64,000 nt of DNA from Saccharopolyspora hirsuta (lineage in GTDB: Bacteria > Actinomycetota > Actinomycetes > Mycobacteriales > Pseudonocardiaceae). Below, in pieces: positions 37,618 through 46,074 of the stretch. The first letter of the stretch is position 1, and each line of letters begins with the position of its first letter. Where the stretch lies: positions 124,001-188,000 of the forward strand of contig NZ_VWPH01000007.1 of NCBI RefSeq assembly GCF_008630535.1, given 5' to 3'. The notes beneath the pieces were generated by a model that worked only from the letters and a program-made list of their open reading frames with translations, had not been told where the DNA came from and made no database searches. The position numbers were made by a program, and so were the translations under genes.

Positions 37618-38318
37618 CGGTGCTCCGGCGGCAGCCGCAGCACGTACCCGACGCCGCGGATGGTGTGGATCAGCGCGGGCGCGGTCGAGTCGACCTTGCG
37701 CCGCAGGTAGCTGATGTAGGACTCGACGATCCGGCTGTCCCCGCCGAACTCGTAGTTCCACACCCGGTCCAGGATCTGCACCTTGCTGACCACCTTCTCG
37801 GCGTTGATCAGCAGGTAGCGCAGCAGCTTGAACTCGGTCGGCGACAGGGTGATCAGCCGCCCGCCGCGGCGCACCTCGTAGCTCTCCTCGTCCAGCTCCA
37901 GGTCGTGGTAGCGCAGCGTCGAGTCGTCGGCCCGCGCGGGCCGCACCCGCCGCAGGATCGCGCGCAGCCGCAGCACCACCTCGTCCAGGCTGAACGGCTT
38001 GGTCACGTAGTCGTCGCCGCCAGCGGTGAGCCCCGCGATGCGGTCCTCGACGGCGTCCCGCGCGGTCAGGAACAGCACCGGAACGGTGTCCCCGCCCGCG
38101 CGCAGCTCGGCGGCCACCGAGAACCCGTCCCGGTCCGGCAGCATCACGTCCAGCACGACGATGTCCGGCCGGAACTCGGCCGCGGCGCGCAACGCATCCG
38201 CCCCGGTACCGGCACCGCGCACCTCGAACCCGCTCAACCGCAGCGCGGCGGTGAGCAGCTCCAGGATGTTCGGCTCGTCGTCGACGACCAGCACCCGAGC
38301 TCCACCCGAATCGACCAC
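37614..38318 (-). CDS. OmpR-family response regulator
   Basis: A 234-residue regulator paired with the downstream kinase. The receiver has DDE (13-15), Asp57 in IVVLDVMLPD and VTKPFSLDEV; the winged-helix output ends IRGVGYVLRLPPEHR. GTG at 38318 follows GGGGAGG by nine bases. Three 11-base-spaced CCTGGGAA-type repeats lie directly upstream, and the same element precedes the glycosyltransferase operon 3 kb away, so autoregulation and control of that operon are likely. Confidence 0.95.
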   Translation of the reverse strand: MVDSGGARVLVVDDEPNILELLTAALRLSGFEVRGAGTGADALRAAAEFRPDIVVLDVMLPDRDGFSVAAELRAGGDTVPVLFLTARDAVEDRIAGLTAGGDDYVTKPFSLDEVVLRLRAILRRVRPARADDSTLRYHDLELDEESYEVRRGGRLITLSPTEFKLLRYLLINAEKVVSKVQILDRVWNYEFGGDSRIVESYISYLRRKVDSTAPALIHTIRGVGYVLRLPPEHR

Positions 38319-38339
38319 GCCAACCAGCCTCCCCGGCCA

Positions 38340-38372
38340 ACCTGGGAAAAACCTGGACGTCCCCTGGGAATC
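38340..38372 (-). promoter_or_regulatory. Triple 11-bp direct repeat upstream of the response regulator
   Basis: On the plus strand three consecutive 11-base units (38340, 38351, 38362) share CCTGG; the first and third share CCTGGGAA. The exact 11-base period is that of OmpR/PhoB binding sites. It lies 22 bases upstream of the regulator start, so binding could repress or steer transcription here. Confidence 0.62.
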
Positions 38373-38450
38373 ACACCCCGAACCAACCGCCGACGCGGCG
38401 GGCGCGCAATTCCGCGCGCAATCGCCACCCTCTTTCCTCAGGTGGTGGCC

Positions 38451-38492
38451 CGTGAGCACTTTGTGGGGCCCTGACCCCACAAAGTGCTCACG
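38451..38492 (-). terminator. Perfect 18-bp hairpin (GTGAGC family)
   Basis: CGTGAGCACTTTGTGGGG (38451-38468) pairs without mismatch with 38475-38492, four bases after the stop of the GT39 gene. It probably ends the glycosyltransferase operon. Confidence 0.85.
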
Positions 38493-38496
38493 GAGC

Positions 38497-40548
38497 TCAG
38501 CGGCACACGTACAGCTCGAGGCCGCTGTCCGCCGAGCCTCCCCACACCGCCGGGTCGACCGGGGTGCAGTTCTGCTTCACCCACTCCTCGCGGTCGCTGC
38601 TCGCTTGACCGCCAGGGCCGCCCATGATCGCCGCAGCGTCCGGCAGGTCGGCGTTGCCAGGTGGGCGCATGCCACCCGGGCCACCGCCTCCGAGCAGGAC
38701 GAAACCGAGCTGGCCGGACTGCTTCCACCCGGTCAGCTGGGCCACCGACGGTGCGTCGTCGCTGCCGCTGAAGCCGCCCATGCCGACCACGGTCAGATCG
38801 GAGTTGATGATGTAGGACGACGCACCCATCGACCCGCCGTCCACCGCGAGCGGCACCTCCAGGTCACCGGCCTGCGCCCGCACGTAGTCGAGCAGCTTCT
38901 GCTGCTCCGCGCTGAGCGACTCGCCGCCCGGACCGCCCATCCGAACCCGCCGCCCGTCGGACTCCGGCGCGGTCCCCGGCTCCTGCGCACCGTCGTCCAT
39001 TCCGGGCGGCTGCGCACCGCCGGGACCACCCGGCCCCCGGCCGCCGGGACCACCCATGCTGTTCTCCGGCCCGGCCATCGGGTTCGCCCCGCCCATGCCG
39101 GATTGGCCGCTGACCGCGGCGATCGCCGACCACGCCGTCGGCACCAGCAGGACCGCGGCCAGCCCCAGCGCCAGGCCGGACTTCGCCAGCGCCGCGCCGC
39201 CGCGCCGACCGATCAGCAGCACGACGAACGCGACGACGCCCAAGCCGACCGCGGCGTACCCGGCCCACGCGTGCCAGCTCAGATCGCGGGCCACCACGGC
39301 CATCGCCCACGCCACCGTGATCGCGACACCGATCGGCAGCAGCAGCCACGCCCTGCCCCGAGGTTGCCGGTACCAGCGCCAGAGCTGCACCGCACCGGCC
39401 CCGACCACCGCGCCGACCGCGGGTGCGAGCATCGTCGTGTAGTAGGGGTGCATGATGCCCTGCGCGAAGCTGAACATCAGGCCGATGACCACCAGCCAAC
39501 CGCCCCACAGCACCCAACCGGCGGTCCGCCCGCGCTCCGGCGGACGGCCGCCCCGCCAGCCCCGGACCCCGGCCACCAGCACCGCGACCAGCACCAACGC
39601 GCACAGCGGCAGCAGCCAGCTGATCTGCCCGGCGAGCTGGTCGTTGAACAACCGCAGGATCCCGGACGAACCGGAGAAACCACCGCTCCCGCCAGGACCA
39701 CCGCCGGGGCCACCACCGCCGCCGGGGCCGTTCTCCCCGAAGATCCGGCCGAACCCGTTGTAGCCGAAGATCAGGTCCCAGGCCGACCCGTCCTCGCTGC
39801 CCCCGATGTAGGGCTTGGGCGACGGCCACAGCGCGGTCGCCACGACCCACCAGAACGAGCTGACGACCAGCACCGCGGCCGCTGCGCCGAGGTCCAGCAG
39901 GCGCCGCCCCCAGCCCGCGCGGCTGCCGACCAGGTAGGCGGCGATGAACGCGGGCAGCACCATCCACGCCTGCAGCATCTTGGTCAGGAAGCCGCAACCG
40001 ACCAGGAACGCGGCCAGCACGACCCATCCCGTCGCCCGGCGCTGGCCGAACGCCCGGGTCATCGCGTACGCCGCGGCCACGACCAGCAGCACCAGCAGCG
40101 TGTCCGGGTTGTTGTCGCGGTTGATCACCACCGTGATCGGGGTCAGGGCCAGCACCAGCGCGGCCAGCAGCGCGGCGTTCTCCCCCGCCCACCGCCGAAC
40201 CGCGCGGTGCAGCAGGAAGACCGCCGCCACCCCGGCCACGACCTGCGGGAACAGCACGGCGAACTGGTTGAACCCGAACACCTCCACCGACAGCACCTGC
40301 AACCACAACGCCATCGGCGGCTTGTCGACGGTGACCACACCGGCGGCGTCGAAGGAGCCGAAGAAGAAGTTCTCGAAGCTCTGCGACATCGACTTCACGG
40401 CCGCGGAGTAGTACGAGTTCCCCCACGAGCTCCCGATTCCCCAGCAGTACAGCAGCCCGGCCAGCACGCACACCGCGGCGAGCGAGAGCCGCTGCCACGG
40501 CGCAGTCGCACGCGGCTCCACGCGGGCCGCATCCTCGACCGACGTCAT
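38497..40548 (-). CDS. GT39-type membrane glycosyltransferase (ArnT/PMT-like)
   Basis: A 683-residue integral membrane enzyme of the dolichyl/polyprenyl-phosphate-mannose transferase type. Early features: LAGLLYCWGIGSSWGNSYYS, the first outer loop with VVTVDKPPMALWLQ (the DKPP/Asp-Lys-Pro catalytic region of the family), about 12 membrane helices, then INRDNNPDTLLV. A Gly/Asn-rich insert lies near 285-305, and the ~190-residue soluble C-terminal region is rich in Gly/Met with two separated cysteines near its end. ATG at 40548 overlaps the upstream stop (ATGA). It likely moves a sugar from a lipid carrier, made by the upstream GT2 enzyme, to a wall or surface target. Confidence 0.9.
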   Translation of the reverse strand: MTSVEDAARVEPRATAPWQRLSLAAVCVLAGLLYCWGIGSSWGNSYYSAAVKSMSQSFENFFFGSFDAAGVVTVDKPPMALWLQVLSVEVFGFNQFAVLFPQVVAGVAAVFLLHRAVRRWAGENAALLAALVLALTPITVVINRDNNPDTLLVLLVVAAAYAMTRAFGQRRATGWVVLAAFLVGCGFLTKMLQAWMVLPAFIAAYLVGSRAGWGRRLLDLGAAAAVLVVSSFWWVVATALWPSPKPYIGGSEDGSAWDLIFGYNGFGRIFGENGPGGGGGPGGGPGGSGGFSGSSGILRLFNDQLAGQISWLLPLCALVLVAVLVAGVRGWRGGRPPERGRTAGWVLWGGWLVVIGLMFSFAQGIMHPYYTTMLAPAVGAVVGAGAVQLWRWYRQPRGRAWLLLPIGVAITVAWAMAVVARDLSWHAWAGYAAVGLGVVAFVVLLIGRRGGAALAKSGLALGLAAVLLVPTAWSAIAAVSGQSGMGGANPMAGPENSMGGPGGRGPGGPGGAQPPGMDDGAQEPGTAPESDGRRVRMGGPGGESLSAEQQKLLDYVRAQAGDLEVPLAVDGGSMGASSYIINSDLTVVGMGGFSGSDDAPSVAQLTGWKQSGQLGFVLLGGGGPGGMRPPGNADLPDAAAIMGGPGGQASSDREEWVKQNCTPVDPAVWGGSADSGLELYVCR

Positions 40549-41795
40549 CCCCGTTCCTCCCCCTCGGACACCGCCGCGGGCCGGAAGACCCAGGACCGCA
40601 GCAGCGCGAACCGCACGCCGGTACCGACCACCGACGACACCACGAGCACGAGAACTTCCAGCCACCGCGCCGGATCCGGCTGCCAGGCGTGCAACCCGAG
40701 CAGCGCACCGGAGGTCACCGCGTAGTAGACGGCGAACACGACCAACCCCTGCAGGTGCACCCGCCCGGACGAACCGGCCCGGTCGAGGAAGGTGAACCTG
40801 CGGTTGGCCTCGGTGTTCCACAGCGTGGTGACCGTCAGCGCCACCAGGTTGGCCAGCAGCGGCGGCCACCAGGTGCGCAGCACCGCGTACAGCACGGATG
40901 TGACCGCAGTGGACACCAATCCGATGGCGCCGAACGAGACCAGCTGCCACAGCAGGCCGTTCTCCCGCTCCGCCAGCACCGCCTGCGGGTGCGCGGCGCG
41001 AGGCTCCGGTCGTCGCGGCAGGTCCGGAACCCGGGCCGCACCGGTGATCTTGGCGCGCGCCACCCGGATCAGGCCCGCGATGTCGTCAACAGCGGTCTTG
41101 ACCACGTTGACCCGCGTGTCCACGTCCTCGACCCAGTCCACCGGCACCTCGTGCACCCGCAGGCCGTTGTGCTCGGCCAGCAGCAGGAGTTCGGTGTCGA
41201 AGAACCAGGAATCGTCCCGGACCGCGGACAGCAGCGGCTTGATCACGTCCGCGCGCGCCGCCTTGAACCCGCACTGCGCATCGGTGAACCGCGCACCGTG
41301 CGTCCAGCGGATCATCCTGTTGTAGCAGCGCGAGATCAGTTCCCGCTTGCCGCCGCGCACGGTCCGCGCCCCGGTCGCCAACCGCGACCCCACGGCCAGG
41401 TCGGAATGCCCGTTGACCAGCGGCGCGACCAGCGGCAGCAGCGCGTCGAGCCCGGTGGACAGGTCCACGTCCATGTAGACCACGACATCGGCGTCGCTGT
41501 ACCCCCACGCGGTGCGCAAGGCCAGCCCGCGCCCCTTGCGGTCCAGGTGCAGCACCCGGACCCGGTCCATCGACGCGGCCAGCTCGTGCGCGACGCGCAG
41601 CGTCGCGTCGGTGCTGGCGTTGTCGACGACCGTGATGGTCCAGGGGAACGGAAAACCCTTGGCCAGGTGCTCACCGAGCACCTGCAGGCAACCGGGCAGC
41701 GAACGTTCCTCGTTGTGCACCGGGATCACGACGTCGACCGTCGCGGTCCGACGCGGCGCCCGGCTCCCGACGTCGAGCTGCGGCACGGCGCTCAT
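40545..41795 (-). CDS. GT2 polyprenyl-phosphate glycosyltransferase fused to GtrA domain
   Basis: A 416-residue fusion. Residues 18-250 are a GT2 enzyme like DPM/ArnC: VDVVIPVHNEERSLPGCL, VVDNASTDAT, VVYMDVDLSTGLD (DxD) and AQCGFKAARADV. Residues 285-405 form a four-helix GtrA domain (LVSFGAIGLVSTAVTSVLYA, NTEANRRFTF). It would load a sugar onto polyprenyl phosphate and flip it, supplying the GT39 enzyme encoded next, which overlaps by four bases. AAGGAG lies upstream of the ATG at 41795. Two exact 11-base repeats 69 bases upstream tie it to the nearby two-component system. Confidence 0.93.
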   Translation of the reverse strand: MSAVPQLDVGSRAPRRTATVDVVIPVHNEERSLPGCLQVLGEHLAKGFPFPWTITVVDNASTDATLRVAHELAASMDRVRVLHLDRKGRGLALRTAWGYSDADVVVYMDVDLSTGLDALLPLVAPLVNGHSDLAVGSRLATGARTVRGGKRELISRCYNRMIRWTHGARFTDAQCGFKAARADVIKPLLSAVRDDSWFFDTELLLLAEHNGLRVHEVPVDWVEDVDTRVNVVKTAVDDIAGLIRVARAKITGAARVPDLPRRPEPRAAHPQAVLAERENGLLWQLVSFGAIGLVSTAVTSVLYAVLRTWWPPLLANLVALTVTTLWNTEANRRFTFLDRAGSSGRVHLQGLVVFAVYYAVTSGALLGLHAWQPDPARWLEVLVLVVSSVVGTGVRFALLRSWVFRPAAVSEGEERG

Positions 41796-41863
41796 CTCCC
41801 ACCACCTCTCCTTCCGGCTTCGCGACCATGAAGCCGGACCGAGGTGCGAGCACCGTCGACATC

Positions 41864-41885
41864 ACCTGGGAACCACCTGGGAACG
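41864..41885 (-). promoter_or_regulatory. Tandem ACCTGGGAAC repeat upstream of the glycosyltransferase operon
   Basis: ACCTGGGAACC (41864-41874) is followed at once by ACCTGGGAACG (41875-41885). The unit and its 11-base period match the element in front of the response regulator at 38340-38372. Confidence 0.65.
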
Positions 41886-41980
41886 CACCACCCCGCGCGC
41901 AGACCCCGGCAGCGTCACCTGAAACTGAGGTCCCCACGGCATGTCGCACCCCAACACACCGACGCCTGCTGGCAACTCCC

Positions 41981-42015
41981 GCAATTTCAATGGAAATCAG
42001 ACATCCGATTTCCAT
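41981..42015. repeat. Degenerate copy of the CAATTTCAAT palindrome with its own hairpin
   Basis: GCAATTTCAATGG at 41981 resembles the repeats near 36.1 kb. ATGGAAATC (41990-41998) also pairs perfectly with GATTTCCAT (42007-42015). It lies in the 608-base spacer between the glycosyltransferase and mutM genes, which holds no gene I can support. Confidence 0.6.
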
Positions 42016-42037
42016 GAGCCTTTTTCATCCTGCCCGT

Positions 42038-42371
42038 GGACCGCAGCTGCGAAGGGCGACCGGCACCGGTCGGCAGGTGTCGCATGCGCCGCAGGCGCAT
42101 AACCCACCCTCGCAACTCGCACCGCCGCGGGTTCTCAGCGTTCGCCTGGCGAGGACGGCCCTGACGCCGTGTATCGGTCATACACAAGTCAGGGCACCCA
42201 CAGCCAGGCGGGCGCTGAGGTTCCGCCACCCGCACCGCCACCCAGAACGAGGCTGGAAAAACCTCCATTGAACTTTCATCCAGGCTGCGGACAGCAGCTG
42301 CGAGGGGTGACCGGCACCGACCGGCAGGTGTCGCATGCGCATAGCCCGCCCTCGCAGCTCGCACCGCCGCG
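42038..42371. repeat. Direct repeat pair (~85-90 bp) flanking a long inverted repeat
   Basis: Unit A (about 42038-42131) and unit B (about 42289-42371) share most of their sequence, including GGTGTCGCATGCG and CTCGCACCGCCGCG. Between them is a large hairpin: 17-base arms 42134-42150 and 42203-42219 with 15 matches, then inner stems 42158-42165/42188-42195 and 42169-42173/42181-42185. The region follows the mutM stop on the minus strand. Confidence 0.75.
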
Positions 42372-42403
42372 CAAAACGCGCCTGGAAACCCCGTGAATCG
42401 CGG

Positions 42404-43294
42404 TCAGAGGTGGGCGTTGCGGGGTTTCGGCTGGCAGACCGGGCAGGTGTAGGAGGAGCGGTTCATGAAGGCGTCGCGCCGGATCGAGGCGCCGCAGCGC
42501 GGGCACGGGCGGTCGAGCTGGCCGTACACCGCCAGCGACCGGTCGAAGTAGCCGGACTCGCCGTTGACGTTGACGTACAGGGCGTCGAACGAGGTGCCAC
42601 CGGCGTGCAGCGCGTCCTGCATGACCTCGACCACGCCGTCGAAGAGCTCGCGGATCTTGGGCCGGGTCAGCGTCGCCGTGGGCCGCGCCCAGTGCAGCTT
42701 CGCGCGCCACAGCGCCTCGTCCGCGTAGATGTTGCCGATGCCGGACACCAGGCTCTGGTCCAGCAGCGCCCGCTTGATCCCGGTGCGCCGCGCCCGCAGC
42801 CGCTCCGCCAGCCGGTCCAGGTCGAAGGCCGGTTCCAGCGGATCGGGCGCGATGTGCTCGACCGGCTTCGGCAGTGCGATCCCGTCCACCTCGACCAGGT
42901 CGGCCAGGTGCAGGCCGCCGAACGTGCGCTGGTCGACGAACCGCAGCTCCGGGCCGCCGTCGGCGAACCGGAAGCGGACCCGCAGGTGCTTCTCGTCCGG
43001 GGCGTCGGCGGGCTGCACGAGCAGCTGCCCGCTCATCCCGAGGTGCACCACCAGCGCCTCACCGCCGGTGAGCTCAGCCGCGCTCCCGTCGCCGAGCTCC
43101 AGCCACAGGTACTTGCCGCGGCGCCGCGCCGCGCTCAGGACCCGACCGGCCAGGCGACCGGCGAGATCCTCCGGTCCCGGCACGTGGCGGCGCACCGCCC
43201 GCGGGTGCAGGACCTCGACGCCGGACACCGTCCGGCCGACCGCGTGTTCGGCGACACCGCGCCGGACGACCTCGACTTCAGGCAACTCGGGCAC
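42404..43294 (-). CDS. mutM: Formamidopyrimidine-DNA glycosylase
   Basis: A 296-residue base-excision enzyme removing 8-oxoguanine and formamidopyrimidines. The start must place Pro at position 2, the catalytic nucleophile: GTG at 43294 gives [13 protein letters not shown]; the longer frame upstream would bury it. Other features: [10 protein letters not shown] with the catalytic Lys, the RTFGGLHL loop, [21 protein letters not shown] (helix-two-turn-helix) and the zinc finger [13 protein letters not shown]...CPVCQ. In mycobacteria acyP and smc follow closely; here a 25-kb accessory stretch intervenes. Confidence 0.96.
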   Translation of the reverse strand: MPELPEVEVVRRGVAEHAVGRTVSGVEVLHPRAVRRHVPGPEDLAGRLAGRVLSAARRRGKYLWLELGDGSAAELTGGEALVVHLGMSGQLLVQPADAPDEKHLRVRFRFADGGPELRFVDQRTFGGLHLADLVEVDGIALPKPVEHIAPDPLEPAFDLDRLAERLRARRTGIKRALLDQSLVSGIGNIYADEALWRAKLHWARPTATLTRPKIRELFDGVVEVMQDALHAGGTSFDALYVNVNGESGYFDRSLAVYGQLDRPCPRCGASIRRDAFMNRSSYTCPVCQPKPRNAHL

Positions 43295-43332
43295 GAAAAC
43301 ATCTTCGACCACGCCCGCCGGTCGACGACAAG

Positions 43333-43359
43333 CGGCCCCGCGGAAGACCCGCGGGGCCG
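43333..43359 (-). terminator. Perfect 11-bp GC hairpin between rnc and mutM
   Basis: CGGCCCCGCGG (43333-43343) pairs with 43349-43359 around AAGAC. It is 39 bases upstream of the mutM start and downstream of rnc, so it may end the rnc transcript. Confidence 0.65.
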
Positions 43360-43374
43360 TGCACGTCTCGAGTT

Positions 43375-43431
43375 CTCAGCGATCGCCTGGCCGGGACAGC
43401 TCCGGGATGCCACGGCCAGGCGGACGCTGAG
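43375..43431. repeat. Long inverted repeat (CTCAGCG family) after rnc
   Basis: 17-base arms 43375-43391 and 43415-43431 match at 15 positions (CTCAGCGATCGCCTGGC against GCCAGGCGGACGCTGAG). The same arms occur at 42134-42219, so this is a dispersed hairpin element, here 22 bases after the rnc stop. Confidence 0.75.
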
Positions 43432-43452
43432 GTGCGCTGGAACGAGTGCCGC

Positions 43453-44196
43453 TCAGGCGGACGACTCGGCGCTCTCACCAGCCTGCTGGGACAGCTGGCG
43501 CCAAGCGGCCTCGGCGGCCTTCTGCTCGGCTTCCTTCTTGGTGCGACCGTCACCGCGACCGTAGGTCTGCCCGCCCACGGCCACGTAGGCGCTGAACTCC
43601 TTGCGGTGGTCCGGTCCCTGCTCCTCGACCCGGTACTCCGGAACGCCCAGGCTGGCCGACGCGGTCAGCTCCTGCAGGCTGGTCTTCCAGTCCAGGCCGG
43701 CGCCCCGCTGCGGCGCCTCGGCCAGCAGCGGCTCGAACAGCCGGTGCACCACGTCGCGCGCGACGTCGATGCCCTTGGCCAGGTACACCGCGCCGAGCAC
43801 GGCCTCCAGGCCGTCCGCGAGGATGCTCGCCTTGTCCCGGCCCCCCGTGAGCTCCTCGCCCCTGCCCAACAGCAGGTATTCACCCAGGCCGCCCTCACCG
43901 AGACCGCGCGCGACACCGGCCAGCGCGTGCATGTTGACCACGCTGGCGCGCAGCTTCGCGAGCTGCCCCTCCGCGAGTTCCGGGTGGTCGTTGTACAGGC
44001 GATCGGTGATCACCAGTCCGAGCACCGCGTCACCCAGGAACTCCAGCCGCTCGTTCGGCGGCAGGCCACCGTTCTCGTACGCGTACGAGCGGTGGGTGAG
44101 AGCAAGGGTGAGCAGCTCGGCGTCGAGCTCGACGCCGAGCGCTGCCAACAGCGGAGCCCGGTCGATCTTCCGGACCCGCGACTGCTTTCCCCCCAC
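43453..44196 (-). CDS. rnc: Ribonuclease III
   Basis: A 247-residue double-strand-specific RNase that processes rRNA precursors and structured mRNAs. The catalytic domain has [12 protein letters not shown], the signature [14 protein letters not shown] (acidic metal ligands) and [15 protein letters not shown]; the dsRNA-binding domain has [11 protein letters not shown] and [23 protein letters not shown] at 44196 is chosen because it follows the rpmF stop by 15 bases and gives the usual length; its ribosome-binding site is weak, so a nearby alternative is possible. Confidence 0.95.
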   Translation of the reverse strand: MGGKQSRVRKIDRAPLLAALGVELDAELLTLALTHRSYAYENGGLPPNERLEFLGDAVLGLVITDRLYNDHPELAEGQLAKLRASVVNMHALAGVARGLGEGGLGEYLLLGRGEELTGGRDKASILADGLEAVLGAVYLAKGIDVARDVVHRLFEPLLAEAPQRGAGLDWKTSLQELTASASLGVPEYRVEEQGPDHRKEFSAYVAVGGQTYGRGDGRTKKEAEQKAAEAAWRQLSQQAGESAESSA

Positions 44197-44210
44197 TGCG
44201 CGACTGCCGA

Positions 44211-44393
44211 TCAGGCGGGCTGGACGACCTGGCGGCCGTCGTACTGGCCGCAGGCCGGGCAGACCACGTGCGGCAGCTTCTGCTCGCGGCAGGAGCGGTT
44301 GGAGCACTGCACCAGCGTCGGCGCCGAGGTCTTCCACTGCGACCGGCGGTGACGGGTGTTGGCCCGGGACATCTTGCGCTTCGGGACGGCCAC
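44211..44393 (-). CDS. rpmF: 50S ribosomal protein L32
   Basis: A 60-residue ribosomal protein: [20 protein letters not shown], with a four-cysteine zinc site (CSNRSC...CPAC). It lies two bases after the yceD stop, as in most bacteria. Confidence 0.97.
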   Translation of the reverse strand: MAVPKRKMSRANTRHRRSQWKTSAPTLVQCSNRSCREQKLPHVVCPACGQYDGRQVVQPA

Positions 44394-44395
44394 GA

Positions 44396-44968
44396 CTACT
44401 TCTCCTCCTCGGTCCCGCCGAACCGCTCTTGCAGCGCGGCCCAGCGAGGGTCAATGGTCTCATGCGTGTGATCGGGGGCGAGTTCGGCCCACTTCACGCC
44501 GCACCCGGAGCACAGCCCCTGGCAGTCCGGCGAGCACAACGGCGCCGAGGGCAGCGACAGCAGCATCGCGTCCCGCACCACCGGTTCGAGGTCGACCAGG
44601 TCGTCCACGACCCGCTCCACCTCGTCGTCATCGCTGGTGGCGTCCGTGGCGCTGTCCGGGTAGGCGAACAGCTCCCGCACCTCGACCTCGAGCTCGTCGG
44701 AGATCGGGTCCAGGCACCGGACGCACTCACCGGCCAGGTGGGCCACGGCGGTACCCGACACCAGCACGCCCTCGACCACCGACTCGGCCAGCAGGTCGAG
44801 CTCGACCGGCTCACCCTCGGGCACCTTGATCATGTCCAGCCCGAACCCGGCCGGTGCCGGGGCACTGCGCTTGTAGGCATGGCTGCTACCAGCGCGGTGG
44901 CCGATCTCCCGGGTGTCGATCACCCAGGGGCCGGCCTGCGCGGCGCGTGCATCGTGGTTCTGAGACAT
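44396..44968 (-). CDS. YceD family (DUF177) protein
   Basis: A 190-residue YceD/DUF177 protein, linked to 23S rRNA maturation and always upstream of rpmF. It has the CVRCLD motif (about 90-95) and a C-terminal cysteine set [13 protein letters not shown], plus an acidic stretch [19 protein letters not shown] at 44968; a GTG one codon earlier is equally possible and no strong ribosome-binding site is seen. Confidence 0.92.
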   Translation of the reverse strand: MSQNHDARAAQAGPWVIDTREIGHRAGSSHAYKRSAPAPAGFGLDMIKVPEGEPVELDLLAESVVEGVLVSGTAVAHLAGECVRCLDPISDELEVEVRELFAYPDSATDATSDDDEVERVVDDLVDLEPVVRDAMLLSLPSAPLCSPDCQGLCSGCGVKWAELAPDHTHETIDPRWAALQERFGGTEEEK

Positions 44969-45118
44969 CACAAAGTTTCGGTGGTTAATTCAATCGGGCA
45001 GTTCGCGGCATCGGCGGACGACGCGAGCACCGGTACCGAACCGGCACGCCGTCCGAAGCCAGCTTTTCCAGGGTACGCGACCCGGCACCGGAGACGACAC
45101 CAGGCCCTGCGACGCCGA

Positions 45119-45853
45119 TCAGTTCGCCGCCGCCCCGCTGCCCGAACCCCACTCCTCGTAGTCGAACGGCGCGCCGACCGGGCTGCGCAGCTGCTGGCGG
45201 CCCTTGCCGACGGTGCGCAGGGTCCGGCCGAGGAGGTCTTCGAAGTCCGCGAGGCGGGAGTCGACGTAGGCGTCGCACTCGCTGCGCAGGCGCTCGGCGT
45301 CCTCGTTGGCCTCGTCGACGATGCGCTTGGCCTCGGCGTTGGCCGCCTGCACCACCTCGGTGTCGGCCACCAGCCTGGCCTGCTCCGCCTTGCCCTCGTG
45401 CACCGACTGCTCGTAGGCGGCCCGACCGGCCTGCACCATCCGGTCGGCCTCCGACTGGGCACGTCCGACGTAGTCCTCGTACTCGCGGCGGCCCGCGGTC
45501 ACCGCCTGCTCGGCCTGGCCGCGCGCCTCGGCGAGCAGCTCGTCGGCCTGCTCGCGGGCGTCGGCGAGCAGCTGCTCGGCCTCCGCGCGGGCGGCGGCGA
45601 GGGTGCGCTCGGCCTCGTTGCGGGCCTCGGTGACGGCCTTGTCCGCCTTCGCCTCGGCGGTGGAGACCACCTCGTCGCGGTGGTCGAGCACGTCCTGGGC
45701 GTCGTCCAGTTCCTGCGGGATCGCGTCCCGGACGTCGTCGAGCAGCTCCAGCACGTCTCCTCGGGGCACCACGCACCCCGAGGTCATGGGAACGCCGCGC
45801 GCCTCTTCCACGATCGTGACCAGCTCGTCGAGGGCCTCGAACACCCGGTACAC
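45119..45853 (-). CDS. sepIVA: SepIVA-type DivIVA-domain septation protein
   Basis: A 244-residue coiled-coil protein with a DivIVA-like N-terminus (MYRVFEALDELVTIVEEARG) followed by about 150 residues of continuous Ala/Glu/Arg coil with heptad spacing. Its position before yceD-rpmF-rnc is that of mycobacterial Rv2927c/SepIVA, an essential septum and wall-growth regulator. GTG at 45853 with GGAGATCAAG just upstream. The C-terminal region (VGAPFDYEEWGSGSG) is not coiled and may be a regulatory tail. Confidence 0.9.
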   Translation of the reverse strand: MYRVFEALDELVTIVEEARGVPMTSGCVVPRGDVLELLDDVRDAIPQELDDAQDVLDHRDEVVSTAEAKADKAVTEARNEAERTLAAARAEAEQLLADAREQADELLAEARGQAEQAVTAGRREYEDYVGRAQSEADRMVQAGRAAYEQSVHEGKAEQARLVADTEVVQAANAEAKRIVDEANEDAERLRSECDAYVDSRLADFEDLLGRTLRTVGKGRQQLRSPVGAPFDYEEWGSGSGAAAN

Positions 45854-46029
45854 CTTGATCTCCCTGCCGTCGTAGCCGCCGCAGCGGCAAGCATCTCAGA
45901 ACACCCCGAAACCGACGATCACGGGCCGCTCCGCTCCCCAGTCTGCCCGCGCCGGGCACCGGGGCGGGGGAAATCCGGCACCCGCGTGTCAAGGCCCCGA
46001 GCGCCGATCACCCGCACCGGTGAAACGCG

Positions 46030-46064
46030 GAACGCCTCCCCGGCAGTTCCCCGGGGAGGCGTTC
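46030..46064 (-). terminator. Terminator of the secreted RNase gene
   Basis: GAACGCCTCCCCGG (46030-46043) pairs perfectly with 46051-46064, 11 bases after the RNase stop. Confidence 0.82.
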
Positions 46065-46074
46065 GCAGATCGGT

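Noticed and set aside
42038..42371. Repeat pair downstream of mutM as a CRISPR array
   Set aside because: Only two imperfect units 251 bases apart with a structured hairpin between them; no spacers and no cas genes.
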